From Candidatus Arcticimaribacter forsetii (GTDB lineage Bacteria; Bacteroidota; Bacteroidia; Flavobacteriales; Flavobacteriaceae), in NCBI RefSeq assembly GCF_910589745.1, contig NZ_OU342399.1, positions 992,001 through 1,056,000 on the forward strand: a stretch of 64,000 nt of DNA. The letters are read 5' to 3'. Made by a program: the position numbers and the translations under genes. Numbering within the stretch: the stretch's first letter is position 1; every line of letters starts with the position of its first letter. The notes beneath the pieces were generated by a model. That model saw nothing but the letters and a program-made list of their open reading frames with translations, ran no database searches and was not told where the DNA came from. Below, piece after piece: positions 25,924 through 33,806 of the stretch.

Positions 25924-26661
25924 ATGAAAGTAATAGCAGTTATTCCGGCACGATATCAAGCATCAAGATTTCCTGGAAAACTAATGCAGAAACTTGGTAG
26001 TCAAACCGTAATTGCACACACCTATCAGAATGTCCTCAATACAGAGCTTTTTTCTGAAGTAATCGTAGCAACCGACAGCGATGCAATACAGCAAGAAATT
26101 GAATCTTTGGGTGGAAAAGTATTTAGGAGTATCAAAGAACACGAATGTGGTAGTGATCGAATTGCAGAGTCTGTGTTGAATACTGACGCTGACATAGTAG
26201 TTAATATTCAAGGGGACGAACCTTTTTTAAACGAGCCAAGTCTAAGCGCTTTACTGGATGTTTTCAAAAATGACTCAAACAAAGAAATTGATTTAGCATC
26301 CTTAATGATTCCTCTTGTAGAGCAAAATGAAATTCAAAATCCAAATAATGTAAAGGTAATTGTAGATCAGAATAATTTTGCTTTATATTTTTCTAGAAGT
26401 CCAATTCCTTTTTATCGAGCTACAAATATTCCTCAATTATATCATAAGCACTTGGGTGTTTATGCCTTTAGAAAAGAAGCTTTAATTCATTTTAGTCATT
26501 CAGATATGACTCCCCTAGAACAAGCTGAAAAAATTGAATGTATTCGGTATTTAGAACAGGGAAAGAAAATGAAAATGGTCTTAACCGACCAAGCTGCAAT
26601 TGGAATTGATACACCTGAAGACCTAATAAAAGCTCAGCAATTTTTAAATAACAAATCGTAA
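25924..26661 (+). CDS. kdsB: 3-deoxy-manno-octulosonate cytidylyltransferase
   Basis: A 245-residue CMP-KDO synthetase, which activates KDO for lipopolysaccharide inner core. The CTP-binding IPARYQASRFPGKL is at the N-terminus. NIQGDEPFL, YFSRSPIPF and HLGVYAFRKEAL are family motifs. It shows that this organism makes KDO-containing LPS. The acyltransferase gene follows after 6 bases and is likely cotranscribed. Confidence 0.96.
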   Translation: MKVIAVIPARYQASRFPGKLMQKLGSQTVIAHTYQNVLNTELFSEVIVATDSDAIQQEIESLGGKVFRSIKEHECGSDRIAESVLNTDADIVVNIQGDEPFLNEPSLSALLDVFKNDSNKEIDLASLMIPLVEQNEIQNPNNVKVIVDQNNFALYFSRSPIPFYRATNIPQLYHKHLGVYAFRKEALIHFSHSDMTPLEQAEKIECIRYLEQGKKMKMVLTDQAAIGIDTPEDLIKAQQFLNNKS

Positions 26662-26667
26662 AACTAT

Positions 26668-27219
26668 ATGTTCCGTTTTTTTTCAAAACTAATTTTAATT
26701 AAGATTCTTAAATGGAAAACTGTGGGGTCATTTGCTGATTTACCAAAAGTTGTTGTTGCTGTTTATCCGCATACAAGTAATTATGATTTTGTTCTTGCAA
26801 TCATGATTCGTTCCATAATCAAAGAAGAAATTAATTACGTTGGTAAAAAAGAATTATTCAATCCCTTCACCTCCTGGTTTTTTAAGGGGTTGGGTGGAGC
26901 ACCATTAAATAGAGCTGGGAATCAAAATGTTGTAGAAGGAATTGTAAAGATCTATAACGAACGAGATACATTCAGATTAGCAATTGCTCCAGAAGGGACC
27001 AGGAAACGAGTTGACGACTGGAAGACAGGTTTTTATTATATAGCAAAAGGAGCAAATGTACCCATTCAGTTAGTAGCATTTGATTATTCGAAAAGAGAAG
27101 TAGTCTTTTATCCTGTATTTACACCAACAGAGGATATCGAAAAAGATTTTCATAAAATGAAATCTTATTTTAAAGGGGTAGTGGGAAAAAACTCAGAAAA
27201 TGCTACGCTTGGTCCGTAA
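26668..27219 (+). CDS. PlsC-type acyltransferase
   Basis: A 183-residue member of the 1-acyl-glycerol-3-phosphate acyltransferase fold. The catalytic HX4D motif is His35-Asp40 (HTSNYD). Motif III PEGTR is at 108-112, and motif II lies in GGAPLNRAGNQN. It is shorter than typical PlsC and lacks extended N-terminal helices, so it may acylate another lipid. Cotranscription with kdsB hints at lipid A or LPS metabolism. Its 3' end overlaps the convergent yebC by 17 bases. Confidence 0.85.
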   Translation: MFRFFSKLILIKILKWKTVGSFADLPKVVVAVYPHTSNYDFVLAIMIRSIIKEEINYVGKKELFNPFTSWFFKGLGGAPLNRAGNQNVVEGIVKIYNERDTFRLAIAPEGTRKRVDDWKTGFYYIAKGANVPIQLVAFDYSKREVVFYPVFTPTEDIEKDFHKMKSYFKGVVGKNSENATLGP

Positions 27220-27925
27220 GGTCAAGATTATGATAAACATTCATTACATCATCATCTTCTTCAATTTTTTCAATTAGTTTTTCAACTTCTTCGATTTGTT
27301 CAGCACTTAATTTAGTAAGTGTCTGAGGGATCCTTTCGAATCCGGAAGATAGAATTTCTAAAGATCGATTTTCTAATTCTTTTTGAATAGCACCAAAGTT
27401 CTCAAAGGGTCCATACAAGAGAACACCATCTTCATCTGCAAAAACTTCTTCGACCCCTACATCAATGAACTCAAGTTCTAGTTCTTCTGGATCAATGTTT
27501 TCAGGATTAATTCTAAAGTTACAAGTACGGTCAAACATAAATTCTACCGAACCAGAAGTCCCTAAGTTTCCGTTTGCTTTGTTAAAATAACTTCTGATGT
27601 TAGCAACGGTTCTATTGTTGTTGTCTGTTGCTGTTTCAACCAAAACTGCAATCCCAAAAGGAGCATATCCCTCAAACAAAACTTCTTTATAGTTTTCGGT
27701 ATTCTTATCAGAAGCTTTTTTAATGGCGCGTTCAACATTGTCCTTAGGCATGTTGGCAGCTTTAGCATTTTGAATTACTGCTCTTAATCGAGCATTATTG
27801 GCAGCATCTGGTCCTCCTTCTTTTACTGCAATAACAATATCTTTACCAATTCGAGTAAAGGTTTTAGCCATTGCCGACCAACGTTTCATTTTTCTTGCTT
27901 TCCTAAATTCAAATGCTCTACCCAT
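27203..27925 (-). CDS. yebC: YebC/PmpR-family regulator
   Basis: A 240-residue YebC. The start MGRAFEFRKARKMKRWSAMAK is typical and sits at 27925; the longer open frame would begin upstream of the promoter element. Later motifs DNNNRTVANIRSYF and NLGTSGSVEFMF are family signatures. The family was named for DNA-binding regulation, and members also act in translation, relieving ribosome stalling at proline stretches. The acidic C-terminus is normal. Confidence 0.94.
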   Translation of the reverse strand: MGRAFEFRKARKMKRWSAMAKTFTRIGKDIVIAVKEGGPDAANNARLRAVIQNAKAANMPKDNVERAIKKASDKNTENYKEVLFEGYAPFGIAVLVETATDNNNRTVANIRSYFNKANGNLGTSGSVEFMFDRTCNFRINPENIDPEELELEFIDVGVEEVFADEDGVLLYGPFENFGAIQKELENRSLEILSSGFERIPQTLTKLSAEQIEEVEKLIEKIEEDDDVMNVYHNLDLTDQA

Positions 27926-27945
27926 TTCCGTTTTTTTGTTATTTA

Positions 27946-27953
27946 CAAATATA
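27946..27953 (-). promoter_or_regulatory. TAnnTTTG -7 element for yebC
   Basis: TATATTTG on the minus strand lies 20 bases before the ATG at 27925 and supports that start. Confidence 0.6.
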
Positions 27954-27981
27954 AAAAAGTATTGTTCTACATAAAACACCT

Positions 27982-28794
27982 TTAGGGTAAATATAAATCT
28001 TCAAGTATAGATTCATAAGAAACATGAAGATGTTCAGGAAGTTTGTTGTTTTTTGGGAGTGCTACAAGATATCTCATATCATTTCTTGTATAAATTTGTT
28101 TATAAATAGCTCCTTCTAATTTTCTTCTCGCTATAATTCGTTTTATAAAATCGAAGTGTGTAATTAAATCAGAACTTCCTAAATGAAAAACTCCAGTTAG
28201 TTTCTGATTAATGATATAATGTATTTGCTGACTTAATCTACGATCACTGTTTACATTAATAATTGTATTAGGAAATACTTCTATGGGTATTCCATTTTTA
28301 ACTTGATTATCGATCTCTTTAACTCTGGGTGCATTTGTTCCGAAAACCATCGGTAGCCTTCCTATTACATATTTACTTGGGGGGAGTTTTAGTAAGCTGT
28401 TTTCAATTTTAATCTGATACTTCCCATAAGGGCTTTCAGATAAAGTTTTATCAAATTCGTAAGAGGGGTAGTGCTCAAATGCATCGAAAACATTTGCTGA
28501 AGAGAAGAACATTAATCTACAATCAAAATGATTTATATAATCTACTAGTTTTTCGTGACAAGCAACTTGAGACGCAAAAGACCCTCTTAAACATGAAATA
28601 ATAAGCTGTGGTTTTACTTTTTTAACAACGGATAGAATTTGATCTTCTTCCAGATCATAATGAAAGAAGTTATGTTGTTTAGAAAAACGATTGGAGCTAT
28701 TATAAGTACCGTATAGGTCAAAATAAGGGTGTAATTCTCTATAAAGGCAATTGCCAATAAAGCCACTTGCTCCAAGAATTAGAATTTTTTTCAA
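27982..28794 (-). CDS. RmlD-like sugar-nucleotide reductase
   Basis: A 270-residue extended SDR with the NAD(P)-binding GASGFIG at residues 8-14, similar to dTDP-4-dehydrorhamnose reductase. The SSANVFD segment supplies the expected serine. The YGKYQIKIE segment aligns with the RmlD YGxxK helix but the lysine position is altered, so catalysis is uncertain. No rml genes are nearby. It lies 8 bases downstream of gcvT and is probably cotranscribed with it. Confidence 0.72.
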   Translation of the reverse strand: MKKILILGASGFIGNCLYRELHPYFDLYGTYNSSNRFSKQHNFFHYDLEEDQILSVVKKVKPQLIISCLRGSFASQVACHEKLVDYINHFDCRLMFFSSANVFDAFEHYPSYEFDKTLSESPYGKYQIKIENSLLKLPPSKYVIGRLPMVFGTNAPRVKEIDNQVKNGIPIEVFPNTIINVNSDRRLSQQIHYIINQKLTGVFHLGSSDLITHFDFIKRIIARRKLEGAIYKQIYTRNDMRYLVALPKNNKLPEHLHVSYESILEDLYLP

Positions 28795-28802
28795 TAGAAA
28801 CC

Positions 28803-29891
28803 TTATTTATCTTTATAAAAGGGAAGGGAAACTACAGTTGCATTTAACATTTTGTTTCTTACTTGCAGTTTTATTTTAGAACCAACAGAACTAAACTCCG
28901 CTATAACATATCCTAGTCCGATTCCTTTTCCAAGACTCGGAGCTTGTGTTCCAGAAGTTACTGTCCCAATTTGATTTCCATTCAGATCAAATAAGAAATG
29001 ACCTGATCTAGGAATCCCTCTTTCCTCTAACTGAAAACCAATTAATTTTTTTGGGGTTCCTTCCTTTTTTTCAATACCAATTTTATCTGAATTAATGAAG
29101 TTAGTATCAGGACGAGTTACCCAACCTAGTCCAGCTTCAATTGGAGATTGTGTTTCCGATATTTCATTTCCATAGAGGCAATATCCCATTTCAAGGCGTA
29201 AGGTATCTCGGGCTGCAAGACCAATTGGAGTAATTCCGTAAGATGCTCCAGCTTCAAATACTTCATCCCAAACCTGTTTAACGTTTTCATTCGGAATATA
29301 TAGTTCTAATCCTCCTGAACCGGTATATCCCGTGGTAGCGATTAAAACTCCCTCAACACCCGCAAAAGTTCCTGTTTTATGTGCATAAAATGGAAGCACA
29401 CTTAAGTCAACATCCGAAAGAGATTGCATGGCTTCAATTGCTTTAGGCCCTTGAATTGCCAACAACGAATAAGCGTCAGATTCATTTTTGATATCTGCAT
29501 TAAACTCTTCATTTTGTTTTCTAATCCATTCCCAATCTTTTTCAATGTTAGAGGCATTAACTACGAGCAGGTATTTTGAATCATTTATTTTATATACGAT
29601 TAGATCATCAACAACTCCACCGGAACTGTTCGGTAAATAATTATACTGAGCTTTTCCAGGAATTAATTTTGAAATATCGTTACTGCAAATATGCTGAAGT
29701 AAGGAAAGTGCGTTAGGACCTTCAATAAAAAATTCTCCCATATGAGAAACGTCAAAAACCCCTAGATTTTCTCTTACACAAAGATGCTCTTTAGTGACTC
29801 CTTCATACTGAACCGGCATAAGAAAACCTCCAAAAGAAACCATTTTAGCTCCAAGAGCAATATGCGTATCATAAAGCGATGTTTTTAACAT
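28803..29891 (-). CDS. gcvT: Aminomethyltransferase (glycine cleavage T protein)
   Basis: A 362-residue T protein that transfers the aminomethyl carbon from the H protein to tetrahydrofolate. MVSFGGFLMPVQYEG and VFDVSHMGEF are N-terminal signatures. The catalytic aspartate lies in the AARDTLRLE segment region, and GYTGSGGLELY binds folate. The other glycine cleavage genes (gcvH, gcvP) are not in this window; the shared E3 subunit lpdA is at 2.2 kb. Confidence 0.95.
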   Translation of the reverse strand: MLKTSLYDTHIALGAKMVSFGGFLMPVQYEGVTKEHLCVRENLGVFDVSHMGEFFIEGPNALSLLQHICSNDISKLIPGKAQYNYLPNSSGGVVDDLIVYKINDSKYLLVVNASNIEKDWEWIRKQNEEFNADIKNESDAYSLLAIQGPKAIEAMQSLSDVDLSVLPFYAHKTGTFAGVEGVLIATTGYTGSGGLELYIPNENVKQVWDEVFEAGASYGITPIGLAARDTLRLEMGYCLYGNEISETQSPIEAGLGWVTRPDTNFINSDKIGIEKKEGTPKKLIGFQLEERGIPRSGHFLFDLNGNQIGTVTSGTQAPSLGKGIGLGYVIAEFSSVGSKIKLQVRNKMLNATVVSLPFYKDK

Positions 29892-29912
29892 TTAAATCTT
29901 TTTATTAATTGG

Positions 29913-29920
29913 TATATTTG
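29913..29920 (+). promoter_or_regulatory. TAnnTTTG element 1 upstream of the aminopeptidase gene
   Basis: TATATTTG lies 47 bases before the ATG at 29968, one of two identical copies in this leader. Confidence 0.5.
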
Positions 29921-29949
29921 AAGGTAAAGATAAGTTGTTTTTACTTATT

Positions 29950-29957
29950 TATATTTG
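29950..29957 (+). promoter_or_regulatory. TAnnTTTG element 2 upstream of the aminopeptidase gene
   Basis: A second TATATTTG ends 10 bases before the ATG, suggesting tandem promoters or a duplicated binding site. Confidence 0.5.
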
Positions 29958-29967
29958 ATTAAATAAA

Positions 29968-31581
29968 ATGTATATGCCAAAATTATCAACTAGTTTAATA
30001 TTCCTTTTTTTATCTTTTTTTAGTGTAACTGCTCAAGAATCAGTTTTAAAACCTGAGTTTCATAAATCTAAAAGAGAAGCTCTTCGATCAAAAATGCCAG
30101 CAAATAGCGTAGCTGTTTTGTTTGCAAATCCGGTGCGAAATAGAGCGAATGATGTAGACTATGTTTATCATCAAGATCCGAACTTTTATTATTTAACAGG
30201 GTTTAAAGAACCCCACGCCGTTTTGGTAGTATATAAAAACTCTCAAATTGATGAACAAGGTAGTTATACAGAGCAACTTTATGTTCAAGAAAGAGACCCT
30301 TTTAAAGAACAATGGAATGGATATAGATTGGGATTAGAGGGAGCGTCAAAGCTTGGTATAGATCGGGTTTTACTGCGATCAGACTTTATTGAAAGTCAAA
30401 GTAATTTCACAGCTTTTGAAGAAGTTTTAATTTTTGATTTTCAGAATGATGTTCGAGATAATAAGAACGATCCTTATGATTTATATGATTTACAAAGAAC
30501 TTTTAAAGAGAATGTAAACTACCCTCAAAATTTTAATCGATTACGTCATCGATTACTAAGGAGTATACGTACTGTTGCTGAGGAAGATCTAGCATCTTTA
30601 AAGAAAGAAATTGAATGGTATTCGAGTCGAAATGAATCTATTGGTAACGATCCTGCAATTCAAAATTTCTTAAAATCATCTTCACTTGCTGTTCCAGATG
30701 ATTTAAAAATGCAAGTTGCCTTTTTATTAAAGGATCAGTATTTTGATGTTGAGTTATTGAGTCAACTATTAGGAGATCAACGAGAAGTAAAAACAGAGGA
30801 GGAGCTTATATTGCTTAAAAAGGCAATTAATATTTCAGTGGTAGGACAACGTGAAGTTATGAAGGCAATGCGTCCAAATATGTCTGAAAGAGAAATTCAA
30901 GGAATTCATGAATTTGTATTCAAAAAATATGGGGCTGCTTATGAAGGTTATCCCTCGATTGTAGGAGCCGGTTCAAATGCTTGTGTTTTGCATTATATAG
31001 AAAATGATGATGTTGGTTTAGATTCCGATTTGATATTAATGGATTTGGGAGCTGAGTACGAAGGCTACACCGCAGATATTACCCGAACAATCCCTAAAGA
31101 TGGTTCTTTTTCCGAATTACAAAAACAAGTATACCAAATTGTTTATGATGCTCAAAATGCAGGGATTGAAGCCTCTAAAGTTGGTAGTACCTTAGGTTCA
31201 ATAACAAAAGCAACCCAAGAAGTAGTTAAAGCGGGTTTAATGCGACTCGGAATTATTAAATCAGAGGCAGATTTTAGAACCTATTATCCTCACGGAGCCT
31301 CCCATCATATTGGTCTTGATGTTCATGATTTAACCAATTTTGGCTCTTTAAAAGCAAATGCTGTAATTACTGTAGAACCTGGGATATATATCCCTAAAAA
31401 TAGTCCCTGCGACCCAAAGTGGTGGGGAATAGGAATTCGAATTGAAGATGACATAATGATTACAGAAAACGGACCGATTAATCTTTCTTCAAATGCACCC
31501 AGGTCTTGGCAAGCAATTGAAGAACTCATGAAAGAATCAAGTCCATTAGATCAATTTCTACTCCCTAATATTGATGAATAG
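29968..31581 (+). CDS. pepP: Exported Xaa-Pro aminopeptidase (M24B)
   Basis: A 537-residue aminopeptidase P with a cleavable signal peptide (SLIFLFLSFFSVTAQ), so it acts outside the cytoplasm. An N-terminal AMP_N domain is followed by the pita-bread catalytic domain. Metal ligands lie in LMDLGAEYEGYTADITRT, HGASHHIGLDVHD, VEPGIY and IRIEDD. It releases N-terminal residues that precede proline. The start could be the second ATG (residue 3), as MPKLSTS. Its stop adjoins thrC, which converges without a visible terminator. Confidence 0.93.
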   Translation: MYMPKLSTSLIFLFLSFFSVTAQESVLKPEFHKSKREALRSKMPANSVAVLFANPVRNRANDVDYVYHQDPNFYYLTGFKEPHAVLVVYKNSQIDEQGSYTEQLYVQERDPFKEQWNGYRLGLEGASKLGIDRVLLRSDFIESQSNFTAFEEVLIFDFQNDVRDNKNDPYDLYDLQRTFKENVNYPQNFNRLRHRLLRSIRTVAEEDLASLKKEIEWYSSRNESIGNDPAIQNFLKSSSLAVPDDLKMQVAFLLKDQYFDVELLSQLLGDQREVKTEEELILLKKAINISVVGQREVMKAMRPNMSEREIQGIHEFVFKKYGAAYEGYPSIVGAGSNACVLHYIENDDVGLDSDLILMDLGAEYEGYTADITRTIPKDGSFSELQKQVYQIVYDAQNAGIEASKVGSTLGSITKATQEVVKAGLMRLGIIKSEADFRTYYPHGASHHIGLDVHDLTNFGSLKANAVITVEPGIYIPKNSPCDPKWWGIGIRIEDDIMITENGPINLSSNAPRSWQAIEELMKESSPLDQFLLPNIDE

Positions 31582-32877
31582 TTAGTGGATTAAAAATTTT
31601 TTTAAACCTTGGTAATCATTTATCTCAATACTTTTTTTGGTTTTAGATAAGGTTTCTTGTAGTCTTTCAGGAACTTCAACCTTGATGTCCAAAGTTTCTT
31701 CAACAGTATCTAAGAATTTAACAGGATGAGCAGTTTCTAAAAATATACCATATTTATTTGGATGATTTTTTAAATAATCCTTTAATCCTAAATATCCAAC
31801 AGCTCCATGCGGATCTGCAACATATCCCGAGGTTTGGTGTATTTCTTTTAATGCCACTCTTGTTTCTTCATCAGTATATCGATATCCTGATAACATTTCT
31901 TTGAGGTTTTCAAAGTTATTCCCAAAAATCTTTAAGATTCTTATGAAATTCGAAGGATCACCAACATCCATTGCATTTGAAATAGTCGGTGAAGATTTAA
32001 TAGGTTTGTATACTCCTGTTTTTAAATAATCAGGAACAACATCATTAATGTTAGTGCTTGCCACAAAATGATCAATAGGAAGTCCTATTTGATGCGCCAT
32101 TAAACCTGCGCAAATATTCCCAAAATTACCACTGGGAACTGATATGACAAGTGGTTTATTGTGTTTCTTAAGTTCTCTGTAAGCAATAAAATAGTAGAAC
32201 ATTTGAGGTAACCAACGAGCTACATTAATTGAATTAGCTGACGTTAGTTGTTTTTGAGTTGTTATTTCTTGGTCTAAAAAAGCAGTTTTAACCATGTCTT
32301 GACAATCGTCAAAGGTTCCGTTCACTTCAAGAGCGGTAATGTTTTGTCCTAAGGTAGTTAGCTGTTGTTCTTGTACTTTACTTACTTTTCCTTTAGGGTA
32401 GAGGATAACAACTTCAATACCAGAAACGCCTAAAAAACCGTTAGCAACAGCACCTCCTGTATCTCCAGAAGTTGCTACAAGTACGGTTACTTTTTGACTT
32501 GAATTTTCTTTATTAAAATACCCTAAACAACGCGCCATAAAGCGAGCTCCGACATCCTTAAAAGCTAGTGTTGGTCCTTGAAATAATTCTAGAGTTCCTA
32601 TATTGTCATGGATGGGTATGACAGGAAATTCAAAGTCAAGAGTTTCAGAGATTATTTTTTTAAGTTCTAATTCAGGTATACTTCCCTCAAGAAAAGGAGC
32701 AATTGCATCATATGCAATATCAGGAATAGATTTCGATTCAATATTTTCAAAAAATGAATCAGGTAATCGATGTATTTTTTCGGGAAAATATAATCCTCTA
32801 TCTGGAGCGATACCTCGAACTACTGCTTCCTCAAATTTAGCAGGTTCTGATTTGTTATTTAAGCTGTTGTAAATCAT
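31582..32877 (-). CDS. thrC: Threonine synthase
   Basis: A 431-residue PLP enzyme converting O-phosphohomoserine to threonine. The PLP lysine is in PTLAFKDVGARFMAR, VATSGDTGGAVANGFLG binds phosphate, and SVPSGNFGNICAG is the later glycine loop. It is the last gene of thrABC and overlaps thrB by four bases (ATGA type), indicating coupled translation. Confidence 0.96.
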   Translation of the reverse strand: MIYNSLNNKSEPAKFEEAVVRGIAPDRGLYFPEKIHRLPDSFFENIESKSIPDIAYDAIAPFLEGSIPELELKKIISETLDFEFPVIPIHDNIGTLELFQGPTLAFKDVGARFMARCLGYFNKENSSQKVTVLVATSGDTGGAVANGFLGVSGIEVVILYPKGKVSKVQEQQLTTLGQNITALEVNGTFDDCQDMVKTAFLDQEITTQKQLTSANSINVARWLPQMFYYFIAYRELKKHNKPLVISVPSGNFGNICAGLMAHQIGLPIDHFVASTNINDVVPDYLKTGVYKPIKSSPTISNAMDVGDPSNFIRILKIFGNNFENLKEMLSGYRYTDEETRVALKEIHQTSGYVADPHGAVGYLGLKDYLKNHPNKYGIFLETAHPVKFLDTVEETLDIKVEVPERLQETLSKTKKSIEINDYQGLKKFLIH

Positions 32878-33803
32878 TTTGATGAAATAATATGAATACC
32901 CTTAGGGTTAATCTTTGAAATGTGTATTTCAAAATCAATATCCAAAGATTTGAATTCTTTTGACATTGATTTTCCAACTATTTGGGCAGTATTTTCCCCT
33001 TTGCTCAAGGCAAAAATTGAGGGTCCTGATCCAGAAATCCCACTACCTAAAGCACCGTTTTGTATTGCTGCTTCTTTTAAGTTTTTAAAACCTGGAATTA
33101 ATGCTGATCTGTGAGGCTCTATTACTACATCGACTAAAGATCTTCCGATTAACTCATAGTCTTCCGAATATAAACCACTTACCAAAGCTGCAAGATTACC
33201 CCATTGTTCTATTGCTTTTTCAAGTAAAATATTTTTCTTTAAAACTGCTCTTGCATCCGATGTTTTAAGTTCAATTTTAGGATGTAAAACAGTAGCGTAT
33301 AATTCAGAAGGACTCGGCAACGCAATAACATCGGCTTGCTTAGCAGATCGAACCAATGTAAAGCCCCCTAGTAATACAGGGGAAACATTATCTGCATGAG
33401 CAGAACCACTCGCTAGTTCTTCACCCTTCATTGCAAATTTTATTAATTCTTTATTCGTGAAAGGTCTTCCTAGGAGTTCATTTATTCCAAAAACAGCTCC
33501 TGCTGAACTTGCTGCACTGCTTCCAATACCGCTTCCTGCTTTAATTTTCTTGTAAATTTCAATTTCAAAACCACAAGGAGCTTCATGTTCTTCTAAAAGA
33601 GCTAAAGCAGCGACTCCAGCTACATTTTTGTGAGTTTCCAAGGGTAAATCTTGTCCTTCAATTTTTAGGATATGAATTCCTTTTTTGTCTGTTTTTCGGA
33701 TAATCATTTCGTCTCCAACTTGATCTAGGCAAAAACCAAGAACATCAAAGCCGCAAGAAACGTTCGCTACGCTGGCAGGACAAAATATTTTAATTTCATT
33801 CAT
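32874..33803 (-). CDS. thrB: Homoserine kinase
   Basis: A 309-residue GHMP kinase phosphorylating homoserine. The GHMP ATP-binding motif is in IKAGSGIGSSAASSAGAV. GSGISGSGPSIFAL is the C-terminal GHMP motif. It starts three bases after thrA and overlaps thrC by four, so the three enzymes form one translationally coupled unit. Confidence 0.96.
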   Translation of the reverse strand: MNEIKIFCPASVANVSCGFDVLGFCLDQVGDEMIIRKTDKKGIHILKIEGQDLPLETHKNVAGVAALALLEEHEAPCGFEIEIYKKIKAGSGIGSSAASSAGAVFGINELLGRPFTNKELIKFAMKGEELASGSAHADNVSPVLLGGFTLVRSAKQADVIALPSPSELYATVLHPKIELKTSDARAVLKKNILLEKAIEQWGNLAALVSGLYSEDYELIGRSLVDVVIEPHRSALIPGFKNLKEAAIQNGALGSGISGSGPSIFALSKGENTAQIVGKSMSKEFKSLDIDFEIHISKINPKGIHIISSK

Positions 33804-33806
33804 GAC

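Noticed and set aside
27926-27979. N-terminal extension of YebC by 18 residues
   Set aside because: The extension is absent from the family and spans the TAnnTTTG promoter element.
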